Origin: Sinorhizobium chiapasense
GTDB taxonomy: Bacteria; Pseudomonadota; Alphaproteobacteria; Rhizobiales; Rhizobiaceae
Direction: 5' to 3'
DNA: 64,000 bases
Assembly (NCBI RefSeq): GCF_036488675.1
Contig: NZ_CP133152.1
Span: 558,001-622,000 of the forward strand
Made by a program: the position numbers and the translations under genes. This document shows, in pieces, positions 9,101 to 17,487 of the stretch. The notes beneath the pieces are model-generated. The model ran no database searches. It worked only from the letters and a program-made list of their open reading frames with translations, and was not told the DNA's origin. The stretch's first letter is position 1. Every line of letters starts with the position of its first letter.

Positions 9101-9193
9101 TGTCTATCGTTAAATCGTCGCCGATTTAAGGATAGAAACATCTGGCGATTTAAAGTGCTGCGTCCCTTGCGCATCGGATTGCGCGCGCGGCTA
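9101..9193 (+). repeat. Degenerate RIME-like palindromic repeat
   Basis: A decayed copy of the ~103-bp repeat seen eight more times in this window. It keeps the TTAAATCG/CGATTTAAGGAT arms and the AAAGTGCTGCG linker, but the second palindrome is eroded. It lies between divergent genes. From 8864 to 9100 I see no gene. Confidence 0.65.
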
Positions 9194-9221
9194 TTGTGGT
9201 GAAAACGAAAGGGTGGGACTC

Positions 9222-9737
9222 ATGACATCGACGGAACAGGATGCGCGACGCCTTGAAATGACGGTTCTGATGACGCCGGATATGGCCAACTTCAGTGGCA
9301 AGGTTCATGGCGGTGCGCTCCTGAACCTGCTCGATCGCGTGGCCTTTTCCTGTGCCTCGCGCTTTTCCAAGCAATATGCGGTGACGTTGTCCGTCGACCA
9401 GGTGATCTTCAAGGAGCCCATCCACGTGGGCGAACTGGTGACCTTCCGCGCCTCGATCAACTATGCCGGCCGGACCTCCATGGAGGTCGGCATTCGCGTG
9501 GAGGCGGAAGATATCCGTGCCGGTACCCGGCGGCATACGAACTCCTGCTACTTCACGATGGTTGCCGTAGACAGCGGGGGCCGCCCGGTGGAAGTGCCGC
9601 AGTGGCGTCCCGAGACGGCGACGGATCAGCGCCGACATCGCGCAGCCGAGTTGCGCCGGACGCTGAGGCGCGAGTTTGCCACCCGACTGGAGGCGGTGGC
9701 GCAAACCGGTCGCGACGTGGAGGGGGCGGGGGACTAG
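9222..9737 (+). CDS. Acyl-CoA thioesterase, hotdog fold (YciA/BFIT type)
   Basis: The 171-residue protein has one hotdog domain in the first ~130 residues. MTPDMANFSGKVHGG and LLNLLDRVAF form the central helix region and catalytic surroundings, and VGELVTFRASINYAGRTSMEVG forms the sheet. These cytosolic enzymes hydrolyse acyl-CoA to free acid and CoA. The C-terminal ~40 residues are arginine-rich and not part of the fold. The start at 9222 has AAAGGGTGGG upstream, better than the in-frame codon at 9213. The stop codon lies inside a dispersed repeat, so the original C-terminus may have been altered. Confidence 0.85.
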   Translation: MTSTEQDARRLEMTVLMTPDMANFSGKVHGGALLNLLDRVAFSCASRFSKQYAVTLSVDQVIFKEPIHVGELVTFRASINYAGRTSMEVGIRVEAEDIRAGTRRHTNSCYFTMVAVDSGGRPVEVPQWRPETATDQRRHRAAELRRTLRREFATRLEAVAQTGRDVEGAGD

Positions 9738-9842
9738 ATCGTTTCATTGTTTCTTTGAAACACAGTGAAATGATCTAACTCTTTGAAATTACGCAATTCC
9801 GGACGGAAAACCGTTACACACTTTTCCTGGAATTGCTCTAAG
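9734..9842. repeat. Dispersed ~108-bp intergenic repeat, family B, copy 1
   Basis: Nearly identical to 43484-43593. It has a palindromic first half (GTTTCATTGTTTC/GAAACACAGTGAAAT), the phrase TAACTCTTTGAAATTACGC, then AATTCCGG paired with CCTGGAATT at the end. It is unrelated to the RIME-like family. The stop codon of the upstream gene is inside it. Confidence 0.88.
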
Positions 9843-10187
9843 ACAATGGCACGGCAGAAGGCGCGATCCCGACGTGACGCTGTTTAGTTGCGCGTTGTGA
9901 TCGCCGCACGAGCGGTATTCCGTTTGCGAAATGATGTTGGCTTATCTCGCGGGACCACAGCGGCCAATTCCCACTCAATTCCCACTCATGGGGAAATCCC
10001 GGGGAAATCCCGCGCGCATGAAGAGGCGGGGCCACAGACGGGCCCCGAACCCAGGAGACCAAACGCTCTCATCCCGGCCGAAGCGGCCGGGTTGATGTAA
10101 GTGAGCCAGCCATAAGCATCTGCTTTGCGGTCAGGCCAAGCGGCCAGCCGCTTCAACCATCAGCCCGCAGAGCGTGGCCGGCTGGCC
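9843..10187. other. Intergenic stretch with two tandem 11-bp duplications
   Basis: No gene is supported here; short frames on both strands lack start signals and family resemblance. At 9966-9987 the unit AATTCCCACTC occurs twice in a row. At 9990-10011 the unit GGGGAAATCCC occurs twice in a row. Nothing else is recognisable. Confidence 0.6.
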
Positions 10188-10625
10188 TCAACCGACAAAT
10201 ATAGCGCGCAAACGCGCGAACAGGCCTGTCTGCTTGCCGGCTATCGCCGAGCGGATGTGACGGGCTGCCGTCGCAGCGCTCACCGTAGCGCCGAAGTGGC
10301 AATAGCAGATAACCCTGTGCAGTTGCTCATCGCTCAGTTCGAAGAACCGCTTTGCTTCGCCATAAGTGTCATTTTCCATTCCGGCAGCGCGCAGGACGGG
10401 ATCCTTGAATGCGACCGAGATCGGCGAGTCGTCGCCGCGCATAGTCGCACGCACTCTGGCCGGCTGATACTCGGTCTCGTGCAGCGTCGAGAGGTGTCTG
10501 TGCGGGATTTGTTCCAGGAGTTCCGCCCAGCGTTCCAGACGCTCTGCGCGCGTTGTAACCCGGCGCGGGAAGTCCTGTTTGACCTCTGCGACGATCTGCA
10601 GTTGCTCGAGTGCATGGTGCTTCAT
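10188..10625 (-). CDS. Hypothetical protein
   Basis: A 145-residue soluble, charged protein I cannot assign. ATG 10625 is chosen over the upstream ATG 10637 because a GGAGG lies five bases before it. The middle contains an acidic/basic helical stretch (AERLERWAELLEQ) and RGDDSPISVAFKDPVLRAAG. The C-terminal third carries two cysteines close together (ICYCHFG) and an alanine-rich helix. There is no signal peptide or transmembrane segment. It stands alone between the repeat region and an SDR gene on the same strand about 250 bases away. Coding is supported by length, ribosome-binding site and codon use. Confidence 0.65.
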   Translation of the reverse strand: MKHHALEQLQIVAEVKQDFPRRVTTRAERLERWAELLEQIPHRHLSTLHETEYQPARVRATMRGDDSPISVAFKDPVLRAAGMENDTYGEAKRFFELSDEQLHRVICYCHFGATVSAATAARHIRSAIAGKQTGLFARLRAIFVG

Positions 10626-10872
10626 TTTGGCCTCCATTCAGACGATAGTTGCTCCGCCCCAGTTCCGAATTCAGCCCGCTATAAAGGTGACTCTTGCGGG
10701 TCCCGAAGTCCAATCACGATGTGTGCTGGAGGGCCGCCTTCACCAAAATGTGCAGCCTTAGCAACGGCGTGGCCGTGTCGCGCGTCCATTTTGTGCGTAT
10801 CCGGGGTTATTGCCGACACGCCACGACCCCGTGCCCGGTCGCAACCGCTGCACGGGGCAGGATCGCGGCGCC

Positions 10873-11586
10873 TTAGGCGCCAAAGCCGCCGTCGATCGTA
10901 TGAAGCGCTCCGGTCGTGAAGCCGGCTTCGGGGCCGGCGAGATAGGCTGCAAGACCGGCGACTTCCTCCGGGCGGCCATGGCGCTTGATCGCCATGAAGC
11001 TGTGCATGAAATCGCTCATCGGCCCGTCTTCCGGATTCATGTCCGTCGATGTCGGACCGGGCTGGATGACATTGACCGTTATGCCTTTGGCGCCAAAATC
11101 GCGGGCGAGACCACGGGCCATGCCCTGCACGGCCGACTTGGTCAGCGCATAAGCGGCACCGCCGGCGAAGGGCATTCGGTCGCCGTTTACCGAACCGACG
11201 ATGATGATGCGACCGCCTTCGGGCATCTGGCGCGCGGCCTCGACCGCCGCGTGATAAGGTGCGCGTACATTCACGTCGATCATCCGGTCGACGGCATCCG
11301 CATCCACCTCGAGCGGATCGCCGAGCACCAGGGTCCCTGCGTTCACGACGAGTACGTCAAGCGCGCCTTGATCCTTCACGACCTTGATGACGGCATCACG
11401 GTCCGCGGCATCCGATCGGATTGCAGTCGAGCCCGTTTCCGAGGCGAGTACCTTTGCCGCGTCGGTTGCCCCAGCATAGGTGAACGCAACAGTTGCGCCT
11501 TCACTGGCGAAGCGCCGGACAATCGCCGCACCGATCCCGCGGCTGCCGCCGATGACCAAGATTTTCTTTCCATTGAAATTTGCCAT
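10873..11586 (-). CDS. Short-chain dehydrogenase/reductase
   Basis: The 237-residue protein is a classical SDR. The NAD(P)-binding glycine motif is GGSRGIGAA near residue 13, NAG lies in the fourth strand (LVVNAGTL), and the catalytic Ser, Tyr and Lys lie in GSVNG and AYALTKSA. The ending, GALHTIDGGFGA, is typical. The start at 11586 has GGAGC upstream; the longer frame reads into the divergent regulator. The substrate is unknown. The gene is divergent from a TetR gene with an inverted repeat between them, so repression by that protein is likely. Confidence 0.92.
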   Translation of the reverse strand: MANFNGKKILVIGGSRGIGAAIVRRFASEGATVAFTYAGATDAAKVLASETGSTAIRSDAADRDAVIKVVKDQGALDVLVVNAGTLVLGDPLEVDADAVDRMIDVNVRAPYHAAVEAARQMPEGGRIIIVGSVNGDRMPFAGGAAYALTKSAVQGMARGLARDFGAKGITVNVIQPGPTSTDMNPEDGPMSDFMHSFMAIKRHGRPEEVAGLAAYLAGPEAGFTTGALHTIDGGFGA

Positions 11587-11607
11587 TGTTCGCTCCTTGA
11601 GAAAAAA

Positions 11608-11674
11608 TGTAGTAAGCACTACATAATATGGGCGGGAAGCGAATGCAAGGAATTTTGTAGTGATTGATACAAAA
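11608..11674. promoter_or_regulatory. TetR operator region between SDR and TetR genes
   Basis: TGTAGTAAGCACTACA (11608-11623) is a perfect six-base inverted repeat with a four-base centre, lying about 22 bases before the SDR start. A second, looser repeat (TTTTGTA at 11653-11659 and TACAAAA at 11668-11674) overlaps the GTG start of the TetR gene. The two TGTAGT-containing sites suggest control of both divergent genes. Confidence 0.75.
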
Positions 11675-12253
11675 AATGCCAAACCGCGGGGGCGGCCCCG
11701 TGCCTTTGATGTCGACGAAGCCGTTGGCAAGGCACAGGCGCTGTTCCATCAACGGGGGTACGACGCCGTCAGCCTCACGGACCTGACGGGGGCCCTCGGG
11801 ATCAATCCGCCGAGCTTCTATGCCGCATTCGGCAGCAAGGCCGATCTCTACGGGCGTGCGCTGGAGCGCTACGCGAAGACGGAAGGCCTGGACTTCGAGC
11901 GTTTGCTCGCGCCGGAAAAGTCATTGGAGGACGCGCTGGCGGCGCTGTTCGAAGCTGCAGCGGTGGCCTACACGGCACACCCTGACGCAACCGGTTGCCT
12001 GGTCATCGAAGGTGCGCGGGGCGGGACGGATGCCATCGCTTGCGACAAGGTAAAGACGCTCTGGCGTCAGAGCCGGCAGGTGGTGCGCGATGCGATCGCC
12101 CGCCGGGAGACCGACCGGCCGGATGAGATCGCGGACTATGCGATGGCGGTGCTGGCGGGCATCTCTGCAAGTGCGCGTGACGGTCTCGACGTTAACCGCC
12201 TGCGCGCGATCGGGCGCACCGCATCGCGGGCCTTCGTGCACGAAAGGACATAG
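11660..12253 (+). CDS. TetR-family transcriptional regulator
   Basis: The 197-residue protein has an N-terminal TetR helix-turn-helix (residues ~12-60, with LFHQRGYDAVSLTDLTGALGINPPSFYAAFGSK split over the helices) and a C-terminal ligand domain of the AefR/YcdC-like type (CLVIEGARGG near residue 115). A GTG at 11660 starts the gene, with AAGG nine to ten bases before it. It is divergent from an SDR gene and probably represses it and itself. The inducer is unknown; neighbours suggest a reactive aldehyde, ketone or quinone (inference). Confidence 0.9.
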   Translation: MIDTKNAKPRGRPRAFDVDEAVGKAQALFHQRGYDAVSLTDLTGALGINPPSFYAAFGSKADLYGRALERYAKTEGLDFERLLAPEKSLEDALAALFEAAAVAYTAHPDATGCLVIEGARGGTDAIACDKVKTLWRQSRQVVRDAIARRETDRPDEIADYAMAVLAGISASARDGLDVNRLRAIGRTASRAFVHERT

Positions 12254-12519
12254 GCGCTTCGCCGTCAGTCGTGCTCGACCTAAATCGCGGCGACCAAGCG
12301 CTCGCGTGCGCGAGCGCGTCGATGGCGCGTTCGCCGAGTTCGCGGGCAACGAGATTGAGAGGGCCTTCGCAGAAGATGCTGCTACCGGATGGCGGGACCG
12401 CAGCCGCGAACGCCGATCTGGTCCGTATCGCCGCAGCGGCTCTCCGGTCCCCCGGCGGGCCCGTGCTCGACAGTGCCGGCTACCGGCAGTCAGTCTTGGC
12501 CTGAGGCCCGGCTACTTTG

Positions 12520-12550
12520 TTGACAGACTGGCACCGCTGTCCGATACAAT
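12520..12550 (+). promoter_or_regulatory. Putative sigma-70 promoter for the thiD leader
   Basis: TTGACA (12520-12525) is followed 17 bases later by GATACA, overlapping TACAAT (to 12550), just upstream of the TPP riboswitch. Bases 12254-12519 hold no supported gene. Confidence 0.55.
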
Positions 12551-12554
12551 GCCA

Positions 12555-12646
12555 ACATTCCGAGGGGAGCACCGGGCGGTGCTGAGATGGCGGTGAGCCG
12601 GACCCTTGAACCTGATCCGGGTCATGCCGGCGTAGGAACGGGAACA
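12555..12646 (+). ncRNA. TPP riboswitch (THI element)
   Basis: The conserved core is directly readable: GAGGGGAGC and GCTGAGA in the pyrimidine-sensing arm, then GACCCTTGAACCTGATC and GCCGGCGTAGG(A)A in the pyrophosphate-sensing arm. It lies between a promoter-like sequence and thiD, so thiamine pyrophosphate should reduce thiD expression. No clear T-rich terminator separates it from the gene, so translational or Rho-linked control is more likely than intrinsic termination (inference). Confidence 0.93.
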
Positions 12647-12721
12647 GCACCTTTGAAGGCGCTTTCGCCACGTCTCCGCGATTTCCTGGATTTCCGTGAT
12701 GTTCCAATCGGGAGACCGACC

Positions 12722-12772
12722 ATGATGCGCTATTTTTCGTTTCTGCCGCTTTTCGAGGTGAAAGTCCGATGA
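12722..12772 (+). CDS. Possible 16-residue leader peptide coupled to thiD
   Basis: Between the riboswitch and thiD lies a short frame: ATGATG preceded by GGGAG, encoding MMRYFSFLPLFEVKVR. Its TGA overlaps the thiD ATG (ATGA). It is hydrophobic and ends so that ribosomes could restart on thiD. It may be only spacer; its small size prevents proof. Confidence 0.35.
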   Translation: MMRYFSFLPLFEVKVR

Positions 12773-13563
12773 CGGCGATCGCGCTGACCATAGCCGGCTC
12801 CGATTCCGGCGGTGGGGCCGGCATTCAGGCTGACCTCAAGACATTCTCCGCCCTCGGTGTCTATGGCGCCAGCGTCATCACCGCCGTGACGGCGCAAAAC
12901 ACGAAGGGCGTCACCGCCGTTGCCGATCTTTCACCGGAAATCGTGACGGCACAGATCGACGCGGTCTTTTCCGATCTCAACGTCGCCGCCGTCAAGATCG
13001 GCATGGTCTCGCGCCAGGAGACAATCGCCGCCATTGCCGACGGGCTGCGCCGCTTCGGCAAGCAGGCAGTTATCGATCCGGTCATGGTGGCGACTTCCGG
13101 TGACCGGTTGCTGCGGCCGGATGCGGTGGCGGCGCTGGTAGAAGAACTCATGCCGCTAGCGCTGGTCGCCACCCCGAACCTGCCGGAAGCCGCACTGCTG
13201 ACAGGCCGTTCGATCGCCGAGGATGAAACGGAGATGGCGCGGCAGGCCGAGGTCATTCTCAAGACCGGTGCCCGCTCGGTGCTGCTCAAGGGCGGCCATC
13301 GGCAGGGCAGCGAGGCAACCGACCTCTTCTTTGACGGCAACACGCTTGTCCGCCTCCCGGCAGCGAGGATCGAGACGGGCAACGATCACGGCACGGGCTG
13401 TACGCTTTCGGCGGCCGTCACTGCCGGCCTCGCGCTCGGACGCCCATTGGTTGACGCAGTGCGCGAGGCGAAGACCTACCTGCATGCTGCGCTTTCCGCT
13501 GCGAATGCCCTATCTGTGGGCGAGGGACGGGGGCCTGTGCACCACTTCCACCGTTGGTGGTAA
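12769..13563 (+). CDS. thiD: Hydroxymethylpyrimidine/phosphomethylpyrimidine kinase
   Basis: The 264-residue protein is a ribokinase-like ThiD, catalysing two phosphorylations of HMP in thiamine biosynthesis. The N-terminus has TIAGSDSGGGAGIQADLKT, followed by TAVTAQNTKGV. The centre has VIDPVMVATSGDRLL and TPNLPEA. The catalytic glycine-aspartate-containing end is NDHGTGCTLSAA near residue 205, and ARSVLLKGGH is the nucleotide region. Length is normal. It is directly controlled by the upstream TPP riboswitch, and no other thi genes are in view. Confidence 0.95.
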   Translation: MTAIALTIAGSDSGGGAGIQADLKTFSALGVYGASVITAVTAQNTKGVTAVADLSPEIVTAQIDAVFSDLNVAAVKIGMVSRQETIAAIADGLRRFGKQAVIDPVMVATSGDRLLRPDAVAALVEELMPLALVATPNLPEAALLTGRSIAEDETEMARQAEVILKTGARSVLLKGGHRQGSEATDLFFDGNTLVRLPAARIETGNDHGTGCTLSAAVTAGLALGRPLVDAVREAKTYLHAALSAANALSVGEGRGPVHHFHRWW

Positions 13564-13690
13564 TGCGGCATCCGCGGGGCGTGATCAAAACCGTGTCCCA
13601 CCCCATCGTATCTCACGTCGAACGCGAGCCGCCGCCTCGGTGTTGCCACTGTTGCGACGCAACATGTTTTCGTCCATGGTTAACGGACTG

Positions 13691-13792
13691 CTGCATGTTT
13701 CCTAAATCGCAGCCGATTTAAGGATCAAAACATGCAACAATACAAGGTGCTACAGCGGAATTTGCGCGTCTGATACGACGCGCGGCGCTGTG
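13691..13792 (+). repeat. RIME-like repeat, full copy
   Basis: The element has two palindromes. The first is CTGCATGTTT..AAATCG with CGATTTAAGG..AACATGCA. After a short linker (AAGGTGCTACAGCG) the second is GCGCGTCT..GACGCGC flanked by CAGCG/CGCTG. I match this to the rhizobium-specific intergenic mosaic element (RIME1) from memory. From 13564 to 13690 I see no gene. Confidence 0.85.
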
Positions 13793-13817
13793 GTCGGTTC
13801 CACGAAGGCAGCGATAT

Positions 13818-14030
13818 ATGCAGTTCCTTGCTCGTCGTCTGGAAGCTTTCAACCGAGACGAACTGCCGGATTGGCGTCGGTCGCCGACTGTTTTGGGTCG
13901 CGCGCTGCGGCTTGTTCCGAGCCTCTTGGAGTTTTTCCTGTTTTATGTCCTGGCGCTTGCCGTTCTGGCGGGCGTGGTCGCACTGATGGTGCTGGCCTGG
14001 ATCGTCAGTGCCGATCGAAAGCCGTCGTAA
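13818..14030 (+). CDS. Small putative membrane protein
   Basis: A 70-residue frame with a basic N-terminal half (RRLEAFNRDELPDWRR) and one long hydrophobic segment (about residues 38-63), predicting a single-span inner-membrane protein with the N-terminus inside. AAGGCAG lies about eight bases before the ATG. It sits between two RIME-like copies next to exoP on the opposite strand. I do not recognise a family, and it could be a chance frame, but the hydrophobic segment and spacing support it. Confidence 0.45.
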   Translation: MQFLARRLEAFNRDELPDWRRSPTVLGRALRLVPSLLEFFLFYVLALAVLAGVVALMVLAWIVSADRKPS

Positions 14031-14080
14031 GGGCGTTTCGCCCAGAATGGCGGAATTTCAAAGAGTTGGATCATTTTCTT

Positions 14081-14132
14081 GCAGTTCAACGTGCTACAGC
14101 GCCGTGCGTCTGATTAGACGCGCGGCGCTGTA
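14081..14132 (+). repeat. Half RIME-like repeat (second palindrome only)
   Basis: It keeps the linker GCAGTTCAACGTGCTACAGCG and the palindrome GCGTCTGATTAGACGC, followed by CGGCGCTGTA. The first palindrome is missing. It lies just downstream of exoP on the opposite strand. Confidence 0.75.
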
Positions 14133-14159
14133 TGGCAGATGCGGGCGCCAGCCATTGGC

Positions 14160-16526
14160 TCAAGCTGCGGGTCGGTCGCCGCTGATCGAATGCTCGACAT
14201 AGTATTTGCCGTAACGGTGTCGATATTTCTCGACGCCGCCGAAGTCGCTGTACTTCGAAAGCTCATCCATGTCGGTCTTGTTGAGGATGACCCCGAGCAC
14301 CTTGGAATTGATTTGCGGCTCGGAATGCAGCACGTCGCGCACCAGTCGGGACGGCGTTTTTCCCCATTCGACAACGAAAATGAAACCATCAGCAAGCGGA
14401 GCAAAGGCCTTCGCATCCACCACAGGCGCCAGCGGAGCGAGGTCGACGACCACGTAGTCGAACGAACTGCGTGCATTCTCGATCAGGTTTGCCATGGCAG
14501 CCGAGGCGAGCAGTTCGTGGCTCTGATGGGGTTGATGGTTGGATGCCCCGCCGCCGACAGGGAAGATCGCAAGTTTGGTGCGTTGGTCGACCTTGATGCC
14601 GGCGGGCCAGGTGGCTTCACCGATCAGCGTCTCGACGAGCCCCGTGCGGGGGGCGGGCGTGATCATCTGGGTGAGGCCGGGTTTGCGGATATCGCCGTCG
14701 ATCAAGAGCGTCCGTTTTCCGCTCGCGGCCAACTGCGCCGCGAAGTTTGCTGCGACGACGGATTTTCCCTCGTCCGGAACCGCTGACACGATCCCGATCA
14801 CGCGGCTGTCGTTGCCGTGCAGCATGTGATCGCAGGCAAGCTTGGCATTCCGGAAGGTCTCGGCAAAAGAGGATTGTGGCGCTTCGAGCACGATGCGCGA
14901 CAGGCGCTGGAAGGCGACCGTCTCCTCGCCGAGTATTTCCGGTTGCCTGTCGGAGGCAAAGCGTGTGCGCACGAGTTCCGCACTCTTCTTCGTCCGTGTC
15001 CCGATCAGCGGCACATAACCGAGCGACTTGTGACCGAGGATCGTGCGCACATCGTCTTCAAGCCGGAAGGTTCTCTCGCGGAACTCCTGGAAGGCGGCGA
15101 AGGCGCCGCCGGCCATCAAGCCGAGCACGGCGGAAAGTGCAAGCGTCAGGGTCTTTTTCGGGCTCGACGGGGCGGTGGGAACGCCGGCTTCGGAGATGAC
15201 CCGAGCCTTGGCGATCGGGAACGAGCGTTGCTGCGCGGCCTGTTCGTAACGGCCGAGATAGGACTCATAAAGCGTTTTCAGCGCCGCCGCCTTCTGCTCC
15301 AGGTCCCTCAACTGAACGAGCGACTTGTTGGCGTTCGTGTTTTTCCCCACGACTCCTTCGATGCTTTCACGCAGCGACTGCTCGCGCGAGCGGGCGACTT
15401 CGTATTCGTTCTTGTAGCTTGCCGTCAGTTGCTGCAGTTCCTGGTAGATCTGCCGTCCCATGTCGGCCTGCTCGGCCCTCAGTGATACCGCCTGAGGGTG
15501 GTCCTCGCCAAAGTTTTGGGCGACCTCCTGCTCGCGCTTCACGACAGCGAGATAACGCGCCCTGAGATCGCGGATAACCATGTTGTCTCCCTCTTTGGGA
15601 GAAATGGTCGCGTTGTTGACGGCTGTCTCCGGCCCCTGGTCGACAATCGACTTGAACTGGTTGTAGCGCGCCGAGGCGCTGGCCGTGTCGGCCTGGGCGA
15701 CTATGAGCTGGCTGTTGAGATCCGACAATTGCTGTTCGGACATCAGCTCGCCGCGCGCGGCAGTCAGACCGTTTTCGCTTCTGAACTGCTCAACCTCGAG
15801 TGCTGCTGCCAGAGAGCGCTGCCGCAAATCCGTGAGGCGTTCCTGCAGCCACACGGAAGCACGTTCCGTCGCTTCGAAATTGGCGTTTAACTGATCGGTG
15901 AGGTACGCCTCCGCATAGCCACGCACGACGGTTGCGGCAAGCAGGCGGTCGTTCGACTTGTAGGAGAGGGCCACCACGGAGCTTCGCGATACGCGCTCGA
16001 CCGTCAAGGCCTGCTGGATCAACGCTGCCGCCGCCAGTCGCCGGTTTTTGCGTGCTACCTCCTCCGAAACCGTGGGACCGGACGAAAAGAGGCCGGTCGC
16101 TGTCCTCACCCAATCCTTGACGTACGCAACCGGCGAACGCGGCGGATTCATGATCGTAGCGTTCTCGGAAAGATTGAGCTTGTCGACGACCCGCAATGCA
16201 AGCTCGCCGGACTTCAAGATCTCCACGGCACTCGCGATCTGCGTGTCGAGCATCTGGCTGTTTACCGGTGTCGGCTCTTCCTCGGCAAATTTGGACAAAT
16301 TTTCGTCGAGCAGAATTTGCGTCATGGACGTGTATGTCGGTGTCGCAAACAGCAGGTAGGCAACACCCAGCATGATGAAGAGGACAACAAAGGCCGCAAC
16401 CAGCTTGGCCCGGCGGGCGGCAATCGCCAGGAGCCGATCAAGATCGATAAAGCCGTCGGATTCTTCCTCGCGGGGCACGATGCTCAAGGGGACACTTCTC
16501 TGTTTCATGGGGGCCGCTCTGTTCAT
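14160..16526 (-). CDS. exoP: ExoP: polysaccharide co-polymerase and tyrosine kinase of succinoglycan synthesis
   Basis: The 788-residue inner-membrane protein matches ExoP (Wzc/PCP2a class) in length and layout. It has an N-terminal Wzz domain with a first transmembrane segment near residues 38-58, a long periplasmic coiled-coil region, and the proline-rich PTAPSSPKK motif before the second segment (~residue 455). The C-terminal BY-kinase has Walker A (PDEGKSVVAANFA), Walker A' (LLIDGDIRKPG) and Walker B (VVVDLAP), and ends with tyrosines in EKYRHRYGKYY that can be phosphorylated. It sets chain length with ExoQ. GGAG lies seven bases before ATG 16526. It is the last gene of the minus-strand exo operon. 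Confidence 0.96.
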   Translation of the reverse strand: MNRAAPMKQRSVPLSIVPREEESDGFIDLDRLLAIAARRAKLVAAFVVLFIMLGVAYLLFATPTYTSMTQILLDENLSKFAEEEPTPVNSQMLDTQIASAVEILKSGELALRVVDKLNLSENATIMNPPRSPVAYVKDWVRTATGLFSSGPTVSEEVARKNRRLAAAALIQQALTVERVSRSSVVALSYKSNDRLLAATVVRGYAEAYLTDQLNANFEATERASVWLQERLTDLRQRSLAAALEVEQFRSENGLTAARGELMSEQQLSDLNSQLIVAQADTASASARYNQFKSIVDQGPETAVNNATISPKEGDNMVIRDLRARYLAVVKREQEVAQNFGEDHPQAVSLRAEQADMGRQIYQELQQLTASYKNEYEVARSREQSLRESIEGVVGKNTNANKSLVQLRDLEQKAAALKTLYESYLGRYEQAAQQRSFPIAKARVISEAGVPTAPSSPKKTLTLALSAVLGLMAGGAFAAFQEFRERTFRLEDDVRTILGHKSLGYVPLIGTRTKKSAELVRTRFASDRQPEILGEETVAFQRLSRIVLEAPQSSFAETFRNAKLACDHMLHGNDSRVIGIVSAVPDEGKSVVAANFAAQLAASGKRTLLIDGDIRKPGLTQMITPAPRTGLVETLIGEATWPAGIKVDQRTKLAIFPVGGGASNHQPHQSHELLASAAMANLIENARSSFDYVVVDLAPLAPVVDAKAFAPLADGFIFVVEWGKTPSRLVRDVLHSEPQINSKVLGVILNKTDMDELSKYSDFGGVEKYRHRYGKYYVEHSISGDRPAA

Positions 16527-16546
16527 TTTTTTCTCCGGTCCGTGCG

Positions 16547-16569
16547 CCGGCGGCTCTTGGAGCCGCCGG
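16547..16569 (-). other. Hairpin between exoN and exoP
   Basis: Ten-base arms CCGGCGGCTC and GAGCCGCCGG pair perfectly with a three-base loop. The stem lies about 20 bases before the exoP start and is followed on the minus strand by GGAG and an A-run. It may separate mRNA segments; there is no T-run typical of a terminator. Confidence 0.65.
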
Positions 16570-16580
16570 GAAACATTTGC

Positions 16581-17486
16581 TTATGCCGCTCGGATGCGGC
16601 TTTCGTGAGACAAGACGATCTCGCGAACGGATTCGAAGACCATGTCGCCAATATCCGCCCGGTTAAGCGCGAAGGCGACGTTCGCCTCGATGAAGCCTTG
16701 CTTCGAACCGCAGTCGAAGGTTCTGCCCTCGTAGGGATGGGCGTGGAAGGGCTGGTTTGCCGAAAGTTTCAGCATCCCGTCGGTCAGCTGGATTTCGTTG
16801 CCCGCTCCGCGTTGCTGGTGTGCGAGGATGGAAAAGATCTCCGGCTGGAGGATGTAGCGGCCGTTGAGATAGTAGTTCGACGGAGCCTCGCCTGCGGCGG
16901 GTTTTTCCACCATCTGCGTTACCGCAAAACCGTGCCGCACCGTTCCGCCCTTGCCGACGATGCCATATTTGGAGGCGTCTTCGGGAGCGCATTGCTCGAC
17001 GGCGACGACATTGCCTCCGACCTCCTGATAGAGATCCACCAGGCCGGCCATGCAGCCGCGCGCACCGAATGAAACCATGTCGGGAAGCAGCAGGGCGAAG
17101 GGCTCGTCGCCGATAAGATCGCGTGCGCACCACACCGCGTGGCCAAGGCCGAGCGGAGCCTGCTGGCGCGTGAAGCTTACGGAGCCGGCTTTCGGCAGCA
17201 TGCTTTCGAGCTCGGAAATCTGCGCCTTCTTGCCCGAGCGCGACAGTGACGAGATGAGTTCAGGCGTGTCGTCGAAGTGGTCTTCGATCGCCTGCTTGTT
17301 GCGGCTGGTCACGAAAACGATGTGTTCGATGCCGGCCTGACGCGCCTCGTCCACGGCGTATTGAACCACGGGCCGATCGACGATCGTCAACATTTCCTTC
17401 GGCACGGCCTTCGTTGCGGGAAGGAAACGGGTTCCATTTCCGGCAACGGGAATTACGGCTTTCCTGACGGTCCTGATACGGTCCAT
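16581..17486 (-). CDS. exoN: ExoN: UTP-glucose-1-phosphate uridylyltransferase
   Basis: The 301-residue protein is a GalU-type pyrophosphorylase making UDP-glucose from UTP and glucose-1-phosphate, a precursor for exopolysaccharide. The nucleotide-binding start [23 protein letters not shown] is followed by [16 protein letters not shown] lies near residue 170 and the family ending includes [12 protein letters not shown]. It lies one base after the exoO stop, in a tight operon with exoO and exoP. Because galU homologues are usually also chromosomal, exoN probably boosts UDP-glucose supply for the polymer. Confidence 0.95.
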   Translation of the reverse strand: MDRIRTVRKAVIPVAGNGTRFLPATKAVPKEMLTIVDRPVVQYAVDEARQAGIEHIVFVTSRNKQAIEDHFDDTPELISSLSRSGKKAQISELESMLPKAGSVSFTRQQAPLGLGHAVWCARDLIGDEPFALLLPDMVSFGARGCMAGLVDLYQEVGGNVVAVEQCAPEDASKYGIVGKGGTVRHGFAVTQMVEKPAAGEAPSNYYLNGRYILQPEIFSILAHQQRGAGNEIQLTDGMLKLSANQPFHAHPYEGRTFDCGSKQGFIEANVAFALNRADIGDMVFESVREIVLSHESRIRAA

Positions 17487-17487
17487 T

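Noticed and set aside
9838..10062. Minus-strand 74-codon frame in the gap after the thioesterase
   Set aside because: It reads through tandem 11-base duplications and has no start signal or family resemblance.
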